The notes under the pieces are model-generated. The model made no database searches and had not been told where the DNA came from. It saw nothing but the letters and a program-made list of their open reading frames with translations. From Planctomycetaceae bacterium (GTDB lineage Bacteria > Planctomycetota > UBA1135 > GCA-002686595), in assembly GCA_016125265.1 (NCBI GenBank), contig WGMC01000027.1, forward strand, positions 1-63,902: 63,902 nt of DNA. The letters run 5' to 3'. The position numbers and the translations under genes were made by a program. This document shows positions 8,683-18,074 of this stretch, piece by piece. Numbering within the stretch: the first letter of the stretch is position 1; each line of letters opens with the position of its first letter.

Positions 8683-10172
8683 GCTTCGGGCTCTTCGATT
8701 GGCTGCTGGCGCTGGGTGTGCCACTCGGCCTCGGCGCGGCCCTCGCGGAGATTCTGGGGTTGCGCGCCGGCGAAGGTCGGCTCGTGCACGCGGCGCGCAT
8801 CTGGTGCCTCGGGACACTGCTGCTCGGCGGTGTGGTGTTCGCGACGGCGAACCTGGGGCTCTCGCCGAGGCTGGTGACGCTGGTGCCGCCGTTGCTGCTC
8901 CTGGGCGCGGGACTTTCGCTCGGCGCGTTCCTGCGCCGGCGCTCGCGCGACGAGTTGGAGTTCGTGCAGCCGCGGCAGCCGCAGGCGCCGATCCCCATGA
9001 CGCGTCGTGTCGGGATGGCGGTGGGAATCGGTCTGCTCGCCTGGCTCGCGCTCGACCGCATTGCGGCGCCCCTCGGCGTTCCGATCCACTCGGGCGACGA
9101 GGCGCACCTCTGGGCAAGTCGCGCGCGTGTCCTCTTTGAATCGGGTGGATTCGGCGAGCTCTACCGGGCGGAGTTCGAGCGGCGGATCCTGGTGCCGTCG
9201 GGCCTGGTGCCCTTTTTCGTGCAGCACCCCGACTATCCGCCCCTCGGGCCGCTCCTGCAGACCTGGATCTACGCGGTGGCGGACCGCGTCACGTGGGCGG
9301 AGAACCGCGTGCCTTTGCAGCTCTTCGGTTTGGCGACGTTGCTGATGGTGGCCGGCGCGCTTTCGTCGCGTGTGCGGTGGCCGATCGCGATCGGCGCGGC
9401 GTGGTTGTTGCTCGGCTCGAAGCCGATGCACGACGCCCTGGGCAGCGCGTACGTCGATCTGGTCGTGGCGGCGGGGTTCCTCATGGCGACGGACGCGTGG
9501 CTGCGGTTGCGCGCGAGCGGCGAGACACGCTGGATGGCGCTGCTCGCCAGCGGACTGGCGCTCGCGCTGTTCGCCAAACACGAGGGGGCTTTGCTCGCGG
9601 TGGCCTTCGGCGCCGGCGTGGCCGTGGATCTTCTGCGCGACCGCTGGCGCCGGCCAAAGGGTCTCGAACCCATCCGCGGGCCGCGCGGCTTGGCGTACCT
9701 GTGGCTCGCCTTGCCGGCCGCGGCGGTGCTCGCCGTGTGGCTCTTCAACCGCGTCTATGGGCACGGCAACGACTTGCTCTCCGAGAACCGGCAGGGCCGG
9801 CCGTTCTGGGTGCTGTTCCTCTGGCAGTTCGGCGACCGCGGGCCCGCGGTGGCGACGTACTTCGTCGAGCGGGTGCTCCTCGTTTCGTCGCACGCGCGGG
9901 CGATTCCGTTGATGTTGATCTTGGTGGTGCTCGCGCGGCCCGGCGCGCTCCTCCGCGGACCGGCCCTGGCGCCGGCCGTCGCCATTTTGGCGGCGACTGC
10001 GGGTTACTTCATCGTGTTCGTGGGCAGCCCGCACCACCTGGCGTGGCACCTCGACACCGCGGCGGGGCGGGTCCTTTTCCAACTGGTGCCGACGGCGACG
10101 TTGTTGCTCGGCATCCTGCTCGACGACGCCTGGACCGCGTGGCAGGGCCGTTTGCGCGACACGGACGACTGA
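8679..10172 (+). CDS. GT-C-like polytopic membrane protein (mannosyltransferase-type)
   Basis: A 497-residue protein with about ten or more hydrophobic helices. After the first helices, HSGDEAHLWASRARVLFE gives the acidic pair expected in the first extracytoplasmic loop of GT-C glycosyltransferases, and HPDYPPLGPLLQTWIY gives the YPP motif common in the PMT/ArnT superfamily. It probably transfers a sugar from a lipid carrier, but donor and acceptor are unknown. The start is a TTG at 8679 overlapping the upstream stop; the longer in-frame extension is a shadow of the previous gene. Repeat locus A follows its 3' end, facing the kinase gene. Confidence 0.8.
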   Translation: MSFGLFDWLLALGVPLGLGAALAEILGLRAGEGRLVHAARIWCLGTLLLGGVVFATANLGLSPRLVTLVPPLLLLGAGLSLGAFLRRRSRDELEFVQPRQPQAPIPMTRRVGMAVGIGLLAWLALDRIAAPLGVPIHSGDEAHLWASRARVLFESGGFGELYRAEFERRILVPSGLVPFFVQHPDYPPLGPLLQTWIYAVADRVTWAENRVPLQLFGLATLLMVAGALSSRVRWPIAIGAAWLLLGSKPMHDALGSAYVDLVVAAGFLMATDAWLRLRASGETRWMALLASGLALALFAKHEGALLAVAFGAGVAVDLLRDRWRRPKGLEPIRGPRGLAYLWLALPAAAVLAVWLFNRVYGHGNDLLSENRQGRPFWVLFLWQFGDRGPAVATYFVERVLLVSSHARAIPLMLILVVLARPGALLRGPALAPAVAILAATAGYFIVFVGSPHHLAWHLDTAAGRVLFQLVPTATLLLGILLDDAWTAWQGRLRDTDD

Positions 10173-10186
10173 CCGCCACCACTCGG

Positions 10187-10689
10187 CATGGGCCGGGCCT
10201 TCAGCCCGGACCCGTATCCACCCACCTACCTGGGGCGTTGCCCCAGGCTACGATAGGGCGGGGCGTTGCCCCTTTCAGACGCCGCGATCGTCGCGAAGTG
10301 ATGCCCGTCGCGGACGGATGATTGTCCGAAGCGATGAACGTCGCGAGGCGATGAACGTCGCGAAGCGATGAACGTGGCAAAGCGATGAACGTCGCGAAGC
10401 GATGTCCGTCGCGAAGCGATGAACGTCGCGAGGCGATGAACGTCGCGAGGCGATGAACGTCGCGAAGCGATGAACGTCGCGAGGCGATGAACGTCGCGAG
10501 GCGATGAACGTCGCGAAGCGATGTCCGTCGCGGGTCGGTGTCCCTGGCGGAGGAACGCGCTGTGCGGATGGCGCGCATTCGCGTGCGCCAACGGCGCTCC
10601 GGAGCGCCGAAGGCGCGCCCCATCGTAGCCTGGGGCAACGCCCCAGGTTTGACGATAAGGCAGCTCAAGGGCTGAAGGCCCGCTCCATC
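10187..10689. repeat. Three-hairpin repeat locus A with a 17-bp tandem core
   Basis: The left arm has a CTTCAGCCC hairpin (10188-10211), CCTGGGGCGTTGCCCCAGG (10229-10247) and GGGGCGTTGCCCC (10260-10272). The right arm is the inverse: a GGCGC-type hairpin near 10588-10618, the inverted 19-mer at 10629-10647, and GGGCTGAAGGCCC near 10669-10681. Between them, 12 units of a 17-bp repeat (GCGATGAACGTCGCGAA) run from 10331 to 10534. A 17-bp period is not a multiple of three, so this is not coding. The whole element fills the gap between the convergent GT-C and kinase genes. It resembles REP/BIME elements. Confidence 0.85.
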
Positions 10690-10760
10690 GACTGCGCTGC
10701 ACGGGGCTGGTGCGCTCGGGGCCGGTGCGCTCGGGGCCGGTAAGCTCGGGGCTCGCCTGT

Positions 10761-13700
10761 TCAGGAGTCCTTGCGCTGTTCGAGTTCGTCGATCGCTTCC
10801 AGTTCCGTCAGGAACGCGACCGCGTCCGCGTCCCGCGCGTAGAACGAGCGGGAGAGCAGTTGTTCGTACTGCGCGCGGTAGCCGTCCGCGACCACCGGTT
10901 CGCCCAACTCGTAGTGCGCAAGTGCCAATACGGCCCACGCTTCCGGACGGTCCGGGCGGCGGTCGGGACGGTCCGCGTACTGCGCATCCATCAGATCGAT
11001 CGAATGGAGCAGTTCGCGGGCGGCATCGCGCAGGCGACCGACGCGGTAGTACGCGACGCCCAGTGTGCAACGGTAGGCCGGATCCGCTGGCGTCGCCTGC
11101 ACCGCGGCCTGGGCCCGCATCACAGCGAACATCTGCTCGTCCTTCGCGGCGCCGGGTCGACGCACCACTTCCCATGCGTCGAAGTTGAGGCGCGCGGGAT
11201 CATCCACGAGCAACTTGGTGAAGCGCTCGAACGCGCGCCGCACCGGTTCGTCGGCGGTCTCCATCGGGCGCTCGCCGCCAAACAGGAGCAGCGCGGAGCG
11301 ACGCGCGGCGGCGTTGAGGATGCGGCTCTCGAAACGGCGCCTCGGCGGTGTGGTTTCGAGGATGTGCACGGAGCGATCGGCACTGATCGTCGCCAGCCGC
11401 GAGCCGTCGCCGCTGAACGCTAGGCGATCCACCGTGGCGCGGTGTTTCTCGACGACCAAAAGACACGCGCCGCTCTGCGCATCCCAGAGCCGCACGGCGC
11501 CGCCCTCGTCCGAACTGGCCAGGCGGGTGCCGCTCGGGGAGTAACAGAGGAACCGCACCTCGGCGCCGTGGCCTTCGAGGGTCGCCCTGCGCCGACCCGA
11601 CGGCAGGTCGAGCAGCGCGATGCGTGTGCCGACACCCGCTTCGTCGCGCACGCTGACGGCCAGGGTGCGGCCCGCGCTGTCGAGGGCGATGCGCGGGTAC
11701 CACGCGCTGCCCTCTTCGCGGTCCGCTTCCCCGGGGTCCAGTGGCACCGTGCGCACGTCGTCGCTGCCGTCGACCAAGTTGCAGAGGCGCACACGTCGCT
11801 CCGTGTCGACGACCGCGAGCCACGCGCCGTTCTGCGAGAGCGCGATGCCGTGCAGGCTCGTCGCCACCGTGAACGCGCCGGTGCGCACGGGTGGCTCGAA
11901 CATCTCGATCGTGCGCGTGGGGCGCAGTTCCTCGCCGTGGGTGCGCGCGCCGCCCAGTTCGTAGAGGGCCACTCGTCCGTTGTTGTACGCCACGGCGGCG
12001 AGGGAGCGCCCCGAAGCGACCGCGAGGCCCGCCGCGAAGACGCTGTTGCCCCAGTCCGGTTCTCCGACGAGCGCGGCGATCGAGTTGCCCGTCTGCGTGT
12101 CCCAAAGGTGCGCGCCGCGCGACGTGGTGCCCACGGCGAGACGCCCTGCCTCCAGGAAGTACGCATCGCCGCGCACGCCGGGCGCTTGCAGCGTATGCAT
12201 CGTCTCGAGGGCCTCGGCGTCCCAAACCTCGGGCATGCCGACACGTGTCAGCAGCACACGACTTCCGTCCGCGGAGAGGTCCAGGGTCTGGGTCGCCAGG
12301 CGCCGGGGCCGCAGCTCCGTCAGCGCCGCGTCCACACGGAAGTCCCAGGCGCACCACCGGCCGCCCCGGTCGAGGCTCCACAGGCGTTCGCCGTCCTGGG
12401 CCAACCCCAGCGCCACACACTCGGCCTCGTGGCCGCGTTGCACACCGACCTGCGAACCGTCCGCGGCGCTCCACACGACGAGTTCGCGGTCCTCGGAGAT
12501 CCCCGCGAGGCTGTCGCCGGCCCACAGGAGGCGCCGAGGCGGACCCGTCGGACGGCGCACCACCGTCAGCAGTTCGGCGGTGCCCGCGTTCCAGATGCGG
12601 ACGGTGCCCGTCGGGCCATCGCTCACACTCGCGAGTCTGCGTCCGTCCGGCGAGAACACGATGTCCGCGAGGGCCGTGCGATGGCCGAGCAAGAGCGCCG
12701 GTTCCGCGTGGGGCTCGGCCGGGCCCATGGGCCAAAGGCCCACGGCGCCGTCCTCGTACCCCACCGCGAGGCGCGCCACCAACGGGTCGAAACGCAGCGC
12801 CGTGGCGCGGCGGCCCACCCGCGGCAGTTGGCGCACCGCCGTGTTGCCGCGCGCGGGTTCGTACACCGCGACGTCGGCGCCGCCCCGCGTGCCCAGCGCC
12901 ACGGCCAACCACTCGCCCTTGGCGGACCAGGTGAGGTGGCGGCAGATGTCGAGGTTGCGCTGGAAATCGGCGTCGGCGCGTGCGTCCGCGTCCGCCCCAA
13001 GCGCCTCAGGGTGTTCGAGCTCGCGCGGTTCCGCGGCGGCGCTGTCGGTGGAAACCAGCAGTAGGCGCCCGTCCGGGAGGCCGAGCGCAGCCTCGCGCCC
13101 AGCGGGATGGAGTGCGAGCCCGAGGCCCGAGCGCGTTCGCGTCGCGGTCACACGCCGCGGCACGGAGTCGAGCAGTGCGAACTCCCGCCGCAGGCGCTGG
13201 CGGCCGCTGCTGGCGTCCCACACGGAAAACTCCACACGATCGCCGTCGAGGGCGCGGAGGGCCGCGAGGGTCCCGTCGCTGAGGAAATCCGCCGCGAGAA
13301 CATCGGCGCCGACCTGGGCCACGTCGCCGAGGCTGGTGTCGAGTTGTGCCGTCAGGTGGCGCCATTCGAAGTCGCGCAGGGACTCCGGACAGCCCTCGAG
13401 GCTGCGCCGCGCCTCCGCCGCGCTGCCGCTGCGCAGCGCGAGGTCCGCGGCGCGGATGCTGGCCGCGTACGTCGTCTGCGTCGCGACGAACTCGCCGGCC
13501 TCGGCGCGCTGTTTGGCCTCTTCGGCGTCTTCCCGCGCGCGCTCCGTTCGGGCCTGCTCGTCGCGCACCCGTTCGAGGCTGGCCTGCTGCTGACGCACGA
13601 ACGCGATGCTGCCCGCGAGCACCGACAGGGCCACCAATCCGTACGCCGTCGCGAGCACGCGGTTGCGCACGATCCACTTCTTCGTCTGCGCGACGAAGCC

Positions 13701-15008
13701 GCGCTCGTACGCGCTGACCACGCGGCCCTCCAGGTAGGCGCGCAGGTCCTCCGCCAGGGCCTCGGCGGTGGGGTAGCGCTCGTTCGGGTCGCTCTGCATC
13801 GCCTTGGTGGCGATGGCGACGAGCTCTTCCGGCGCCTCCTTGGCCAGTTGGCGAAGCGGCGTGGGGTCGTGTTCGAGGATGCGCTCCAGCAGCGGCGTGG
13901 GGCTCGCGCGGCTGTGCGGATCGAGGTGCGGCGCGTGGCCGCTGAGCAGTTGGTAGAGGATCGCGCCGATCGCGTAGATGTCCGCCGGCGCGCCGATGGA
14001 CGCGCGTTCGCCGCGGGCTTGCTCGGGCGCCATGTAACCCGGCGTGCCCACCACGTCCCCGTCCATGGTCACGAAGCTGTTGCTGTCACCCGAGTCCCCA
14101 TCGGCGCGGTCCGTGCGCACCCGTTCGTCGCGCACACGCCGCTTCTTCGCGCGCAGGAGGTCCAGGGACGTACCCGGGCGCGGTGCGGTCGCCTCGACGG
14201 CCGCGAGTACACGGGCGAGGCCCCAATCCATGACGTAGGTCTCGCCGAAGCGCCCGACCATGACGTTCTCGGGCTTGAGGTCCCGGTGCACGACGCCGCG
14301 CTCGTGGGCAAACGCCACGGCCTCGGCGACCTTCAGCAGCACACCTACGGCCCGGGTGGTGGTCCAACCCTCCCGGTCCGCGCGCGCGAGCTTGAAGATC
14401 TCGCCGAGGTGGCGGCCCTCCACCAGAGGCATCGTGAAGTAGAGGCGGCCCTCGTCGTCGAACCCGATTTCGTGCACCGGCAGGATGCCCGGGTGATCGA
14501 GCTGCGCGGTGATCTGGGCCTCTTCCAGGAACCGCGCCACGAGCCGCGTGTCGGGTGGGCGGCTGACGGCCGTGGGATCCCGGTCCTGCGGCCGTAGCAT
14601 GACCTTCATCGCGAGGCGTCGACGTAGGTCTTCGTCCCACACGGCGCGGATGGCGCCCATGCCGCCGCGGGCGATCTCGCGGCCCATCTCGTAGCGCTGC
14701 TCGGCCGGCGTGCGCGCGCGCAGGCGCTCCATGCGGGTATCGCCGAGCGATCCCGAAAGGGTCGACGCGAGGGACGGGCCGCCGGCGCGGGTCAGCTCGG
14801 GTGAAGTCGCGTGCAGGTGGGGCCCGAGCCGCTCCCAGGTGCGCTGCAGGGCGCGGAAGTCCTCCGCCAACTGCGGATGGCGCCCCTCGAGCGCGGCCAT
14901 CACCTCGCTGCGGCCCGCCTGCAGCGCGGCGAAGTAGCGCACCAGGGGGTCCTCGTCCGCGGGGGACGGGCCACGGCCCTGGGCCGGCGGACGGGGGGAG
15001 TCGGGCAT
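10761..15008 (-). CDS. Transmembrane Ser/Thr protein kinase with WD40 repeats
   Basis: A 1415-residue PknB-type kinase. The kinase domain spans about 107-430: glycine loop IARGGMGAI (112-120), lysine AMK (K135), catalytic HRDLKPEN (241-248), DWG in place of DFG (261-263), and GTPGYMAPE (321-329). A basic segment and one helix (about 449-471) lead to an extracytoplasmic Ala/Glu coiled coil (475-515). A long region of WD40-type blades follows, with phrases such as LAFSGDGSRLATISADRSVHI, and a C-terminal TPR-like helical part (RCTLGVAYYRVGRLRDAARELL). The first 100 residues are acidic and probably regulatory. This layout is common in Planctomycetota, where it is thought to sense external cues; the ligand is unknown. 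Single gene, divergent from the DUF1570 gene. Confidence 0.95.
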   Translation of the reverse strand: MPDSPRPPAQGRGPSPADEDPLVRYFAALQAGRSEVMAALEGRHPQLAEDFRALQRTWERLGPHLHATSPELTRAGGPSLASTLSGSLGDTRMERLRARTPAEQRYEMGREIARGGMGAIRAVWDEDLRRRLAMKVMLRPQDRDPTAVSRPPDTRLVARFLEEAQITAQLDHPGILPVHEIGFDDEGRLYFTMPLVEGRHLGEIFKLARADREGWTTTRAVGVLLKVAEAVAFAHERGVVHRDLKPENVMVGRFGETYVMDWGLARVLAAVEATAPRPGTSLDLLRAKKRRVRDERVRTDRADGDSGDSNSFVTMDGDVVGTPGYMAPEQARGERASIGAPADIYAIGAILYQLLSGHAPHLDPHSRASPTPLLERILEHDPTPLRQLAKEAPEELVAIATKAMQSDPNERYPTAEALAEDLRAYLEGRVVSAYERGFVAQTKKWIVRNRVLATAYGLVALSVLAGSIAFVRQQQASLERVRDEQARTERAREDAEEAKQRAEAGEFVATQTTYAASIRAADLALRSGSAAEARRSLEGCPESLRDFEWRHLTAQLDTSLGDVAQVGADVLAADFLSDGTLAALRALDGDRVEFSVWDASSGRQRLRREFALLDSVPRRVTATRTRSGLGLALHPAGREAALGLPDGRLLLVSTDSAAAEPRELEHPEALGADADARADADFQRNLDICRHLTWSAKGEWLAVALGTRGGADVAVYEPARGNTAVRQLPRVGRRATALRFDPLVARLAVGYEDGAVGLWPMGPAEPHAEPALLLGHRTALADIVFSPDGRRLASVSDGPTGTVRIWNAGTAELLTVVRRPTGPPRRLLWAGDSLAGISEDRELVVWSAADGSQVGVQRGHEAECVALGLAQDGERLWSLDRGGRWCAWDFRVDAALTELRPRRLATQTLDLSADGSRVLLTRVGMPEVWDAEALETMHTLQAPGVRGDAYFLEAGRLAVGTTSRGAHLWDTQTGNSIAALVGEPDWGNSVFAAGLAVASGRSLAAVAYNNGRVALYELGGARTHGEELRPTRTIEMFEPPVRTGAFTVATSLHGIALSQNGAWLAVVDTERRVRLCNLVDGSDDVRTVPLDPGEADREEGSAWYPRIALDSAGRTLAVSVRDEAGVGTRIALLDLPSGRRRATLEGHGAEVRFLCYSPSGTRLASSDEGGAVRLWDAQSGACLLVVEKHRATVDRLAFSGDGSRLATISADRSVHILETTPPRRRFESRILNAAARRSALLLFGGERPMETADEPVRRAFERFTKLLVDDPARLNFDAWEVVRRPGAAKDEQMFAVMRAQAAVQATPADPAYRCTLGVAYYRVGRLRDAARELLHSIDLMDAQYADRPDRRPDRPEAWAVLALAHYELGEPVVADGYRAQYEQLLSRSFYARDADAVAFLTELEAIDELEQRKDS

Positions 15009-15303
15009 CGCGCTGGGGGGGTAGCGGGGCGGCGGGAGCGGGGGCGGTTCGGCGGCGCAGGGGGCGGGCGCGTGCGGTGTCCGAGGGCTGGGGGCAAACC
15101 TCGCGGAAGTTTCTACGTAGGACGCCGCGAGACGTCAGTTCGGGTCCCTTAGATTAGGGCTGGAGCGCCCGCCGTTCCGCGTCCGCGCCCCGCCGCGCTT
15201 CGAAACGCGCCCGTTCGCTCCCGTTCCGCCGTCTCTCGCGCCCTCGCTGCCGCGGGCCTCCGTCCAGGTGGACGGCCCCAGGATCCGTGCCCCCGCACCT
15301 CCC

Positions 15304-16758
15304 ATGACCCACCGCGACCGCCCGCTCACCTTCCTGCGCCAGGGAACGTGGCTGTTCCTTGCCCTCGGCCTGCTCGTCGCCGCACCTGCGGATCCTGTTT
15401 TCGGGTCGCCCGTCCGGCCTTCGGCGACCGCGGCCCACGCGCAGGACGGCGAGGACGGCGACGGCGGTGAACTCGCCCGCAAGCTGACCATCGAGCTGCT
15501 GGACATCGACGTCGAACTGCCGCCGCTCGAGAAGATGACCCGACCGGGTGGCGACGGGGGCCAAGTGCTCGATTCCTGGCGCGGCAGCCTCTTCGGCGCC
15601 CCGCTCCGCATCTCCCTGATCGGCTTGGCCCGTTCGGAGTTCAACTTCGACGAGCCCGACCAACTCGCGGACTTGGTGCTCGACAACATGGCCCGGGACC
15701 CGCGCCGGGGCGCCAACCTGCGCTTCGGCGAAATGCAACTTCGCGCTGGCCCGTACGGCATCGCGCCCTATGCGGCCCTCCTTGTGGCCGAGCGCATGGA
15801 GCGCACGGACGTCGACGGCTACCTCTATGTGGTTGCGGGGGTGGTCGAGCAGTACTGCTACCTCTTCGAGGTCGACGTGCAGTCCAAACTCAGCGACGAG
15901 GCGCGCGCCGCGCTCGAGAACTTCGTCGCGAAGGGCATCCGCTACTCGGGCAAACCGCGCGATCCCAAGTGGACCGACGAGGAAGTCGAGGCGCGTTGGG
16001 AACGCAGTGTGCCCGACGAGCTCTTGAAGGAACTCGATCGCGTCACACGCACGAAGAACTACATCATCTTCACGAACTCTGCGGGCGGCAAGGCTTTCGC
16101 GAAGGCCATGGAGGAGAACTACGCGGAGATCTCGAAGGTGTACCCCTTCCCCGAAGTGGAAGGGCGCCGCTTGATGCCCGTGTTCGTGTTCCGCACGCCC
16201 GAGCAGTACTACGCTTTCCTGGGCAAGAAGATCGGCATGTCCCTCGACCAGGCGTCGCAGACCAAGGGCCTCGCCAGCGAGGACTGGTACGCCACCTGGT
16301 ACGAGGCACCCAAGGACTCGGTGCACATCCACGAGGCCACGCACCAGATCTTCCGCAACCGATTGCTGCTCTCCGGGGGTGGCTCCTGGTTCCAGGAGGG
16401 TGTGGCCGAATACATGGAGGGCAACGAAAACGCGCTCGAGAACTTCGGGCGCGGCGCATCGCGGCGCGGCACCTACACGCCGCTTCGCGAGTTCTTCGGG
16501 CTCCAGAGCCTTTTGTTCTCCAGCGAACGCAACCGGACTTCGGGCGGCAGCGCGGCCGGCGACGCCTACATCCAGGCCGGTTCGATCATCCACTTCGTGC
16601 GCGCGGACAAACGCACACGGTCCAAGTTCATGGACTTCGTGCGCGCCATGGGCAGCGTGCGCCGCAGCGACGTGCCGGCCATCGAGCGCGAGATCGAACG
16701 CCTGTTCGGCGTCGACATCGACGGCTTCGAGGCGTTGTGGAAAGAGTTCTACAAGTGA
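15304..16758 (+). CDS. Exported DUF1570-type zinc metallopeptidase
   Basis: A 484-residue protein with a signal peptide (hydrophobic 15-28) followed by an acidic mature start. The peptidase core is HIHEATHQ, giving zinc ligands H343 and H347 and base E344, with a downstream glutamate in SWFQEGVAEYMEG (E365) as probable third ligand; this is the gluzincin layout of DUF1570/peptidase MA-like proteins common in Planctomycetota. The N-terminal 240 residues are a less conserved exported domain. ATG at 15304 was chosen over the in-frame ATG at 15268 because the basic signal start MTHRDR follows it directly. Its last 10 bp overlap the convergent patatin gene. Substrate unknown. Confidence 0.85.
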   Translation: MTHRDRPLTFLRQGTWLFLALGLLVAAPADPVFGSPVRPSATAAHAQDGEDGDGGELARKLTIELLDIDVELPPLEKMTRPGGDGGQVLDSWRGSLFGAPLRISLIGLARSEFNFDEPDQLADLVLDNMARDPRRGANLRFGEMQLRAGPYGIAPYAALLVAERMERTDVDGYLYVVAGVVEQYCYLFEVDVQSKLSDEARAALENFVAKGIRYSGKPRDPKWTDEEVEARWERSVPDELLKELDRVTRTKNYIIFTNSAGGKAFAKAMEENYAEISKVYPFPEVEGRRLMPVFVFRTPEQYYAFLGKKIGMSLDQASQTKGLASEDWYATWYEAPKDSVHIHEATHQIFRNRLLLSGGGSWFQEGVAEYMEGNENALENFGRGASRRGTYTPLREFFGLQSLLFSSERNRTSGGSAAGDAYIQAGSIIHFVRADKRTRSKFMDFVRAMGSVRRSDVPAIEREIERLFGVDIDGFEALWKEFYK

Positions 16759-17915
16759 CGGCTCGCGGCCTCGGCCGGTTTGCCGTCGACGAAGTCCAGT
16801 AGGCTCGATTGGTTGGCGAGCGCGTCGACCTCGCCCAGCTCCACCAGGCGCGCCAGGTAATCGCTCTGGAACATGATCAGGCTGAGGAGGTCGTTGGAGC
16901 GCGATTCCCGCGTGCCGAGGCCCCGGGTCAAAAAGCGCAGGGCGCGCGGCAGCCGCGCTTCGTACTCGTTGGCGAGCCGCCCGAGGTCGGCGGACGGACG
17001 CACGACGTGCAGGTGGATGGGGCGGAACTCTTTGGACTCGGGCAGTCGTTGGATCAAACCGTTGATGCGCACGAGGTGCATGGCGTCCTGGTCGAGCAGA
17101 TCCAGGAACACGGCGTTCAAGAGGTTGCCGGCGATCTGCGCGGGCGCGGGGTAGTCCCTCGAGGCGGGCTCCAACAGGTCGGCGCGGGTGCGCGGGTAGC
17201 GTGTGCTGATGGCGAGGAGGCGGTCCGCGCCCAAGTGGATCGCCGGGGCCAGCGGCGCCGCCAGGCGGATGCCGCCGTCCCCGAACCAACTGCCGCCTAC
17301 CTGCACCGCGGGAAAGAGCAGCGGAAGCGCCGACGACGCGAGGATGTGGGGGATCGCGATGCGCGCGCGCTCGGACGTGCGGTCGGGGCGCTCCCACAGG
17401 TCGATCTCTGCCCCCTGGACCCAGGTGACCGAGCGCCCGGTGCCGTAGTTGGTGCCCGTGATCGCCAGGGCCGAGAGCCGCCCCTCGGCCAGGTTCTCCT
17501 CCACACCGACCAGCGCGCCCAGCGCGTCGGTTTCGAGGGAGCGCTCGAGCAGACGCGCCAGCGGCGTCGTATCGACGAGGCCCCGCGTCGGCGCGGCGGT
17601 GCGGCGCCCGCCCGAGATGAGCCGCAGACCCCAGCGCAGCGCATTGCCGGCCAGGCTGGAGCTGTCCGCGTCGATCACGTCCTCGACCGAGATGCCGAGC
17701 CAGAGGCGAGCCAGGGCCTCGACGGTGGACCCGAAGTCCCCGCGCGACTGGGCCAGGAACGCGGCGTTGATTGCGCCCGCGGACACGCCGGTCAAGACGT
17801 CGAGGCCGAGCCCCGGGCGCATGCGGCCCAACTGGCGCAATACACCGACCTGGTAGGCCGATCGGGCTCCGCCGCCGCTGAGCACGATCGCGAGTCGCTG
17901 CCGGGTGGAAGTCAC
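16749..17915 (-). CDS. Patatin-like phospholipase (RssA type)
   Basis: A 388-residue lipid acyl hydrolase of the patatin family. The oxyanion segment SGGGARSAYQVGVLRQL is at about 13-29, the nucleophile elbow GVSAG at 43-47 (Ser45), and the second dyad residue is the Asp of WFGDGGIRLAAPLAPAI. No signal peptide, so probably cytoplasmic or membrane-peripheral. The GTG start at 17915 was chosen because the fold begins at once with LAIVLSGGG and a TATCCT -10-like hexamer lies 8 nt upstream; longer in-frame sequence is non-homologous. It overlaps the DUF1570 gene tail-to-tail by 10 bp and is divergent from the desaturase. Confidence 0.92.
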   Translation of the reverse strand: MTSTRQRLAIVLSGGGARSAYQVGVLRQLGRMRPGLGLDVLTGVSAGAINAAFLAQSRGDFGSTVEALARLWLGISVEDVIDADSSSLAGNALRWGLRLISGGRRTAAPTRGLVDTTPLARLLERSLETDALGALVGVEENLAEGRLSALAITGTNYGTGRSVTWVQGAEIDLWERPDRTSERARIAIPHILASSALPLLFPAVQVGGSWFGDGGIRLAAPLAPAIHLGADRLLAISTRYPRTRADLLEPASRDYPAPAQIAGNLLNAVFLDLLDQDAMHLVRINGLIQRLPESKEFRPIHLHVVRPSADLGRLANEYEARLPRALRFLTRGLGTRESRSNDLLSLIMFQSDYLARLVELGEVDALANQSSLLDFVDGKPAEAASRHL

Positions 17916-17966
17916 GGGCAGGAGGATAGCGCGCGGGGGTGCACTCCGGCCCCGCCCTTTGCCCCG

Positions 17967-17972
17967 TAGAAT
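17967..17972 (+). promoter_or_regulatory. -10-like element (TAGAAT) of the desaturase gene
   Basis: TAGAAT ends 9 nt before the ATG at 17982, the same spacing as the hexamers before the genes starting at 27490 and 52519. No clear -35 is seen. If used, the transcript would be nearly leaderless. Confidence 0.3.
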
Positions 17973-17981
17973 GCACCGCGC

Positions 17982-18068
17982 ATGTCCGGGGACACGAACG
18001 CAGCGAACCGCGTCTTTGCCCATCCGGGCGTCGACGTGCGCACCCTCGGCCTGGGGGCGGCCATGTGA
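17982..18068 (+). other. 5' end of the desaturase frame, closed by an in-frame TGA
   Basis: From ATG 17982 the frame reads 28 codons (MSGDTNAANR...LGLGAAM) and meets TGA at 18066-18068. After it the same frame runs on without break into the desaturase. A single A-to-G change would make the stop a tryptophan and restore a 280-residue protein starting 9 nt after a TAGAAT hexamer. This may be a real nonsense mutation, an assembly or read error, or a short leader ORF with re-initiation. Confidence 0.6.
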
Positions 18069-18074
18069 GGGCTG

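Noticed and set aside
10331..10534. Possible CRISPR array
   Set aside because: The 17-bp units are directly abutting with no unique spacers, and no cas genes are present.
10187..10689. Insertion sequence or composite transposon
   Set aside because: Inverted arms are present, but there is no transposase frame between them and no obvious target-site duplication.
15154..17976. A 940-codon minus frame antisense to the DUF1570 gene
   Set aside because: Composition is that of a shadow frame; the two genes on either strand here have clear domains, signal and catalytic motifs.
18066..18068. TGA as selenocysteine codon in the desaturase
   Set aside because: It lies in a membrane-helix start where Trp is expected, desaturases are not known selenoproteins, and I see no hairpin placed like a bacterial SECIS directly after it.
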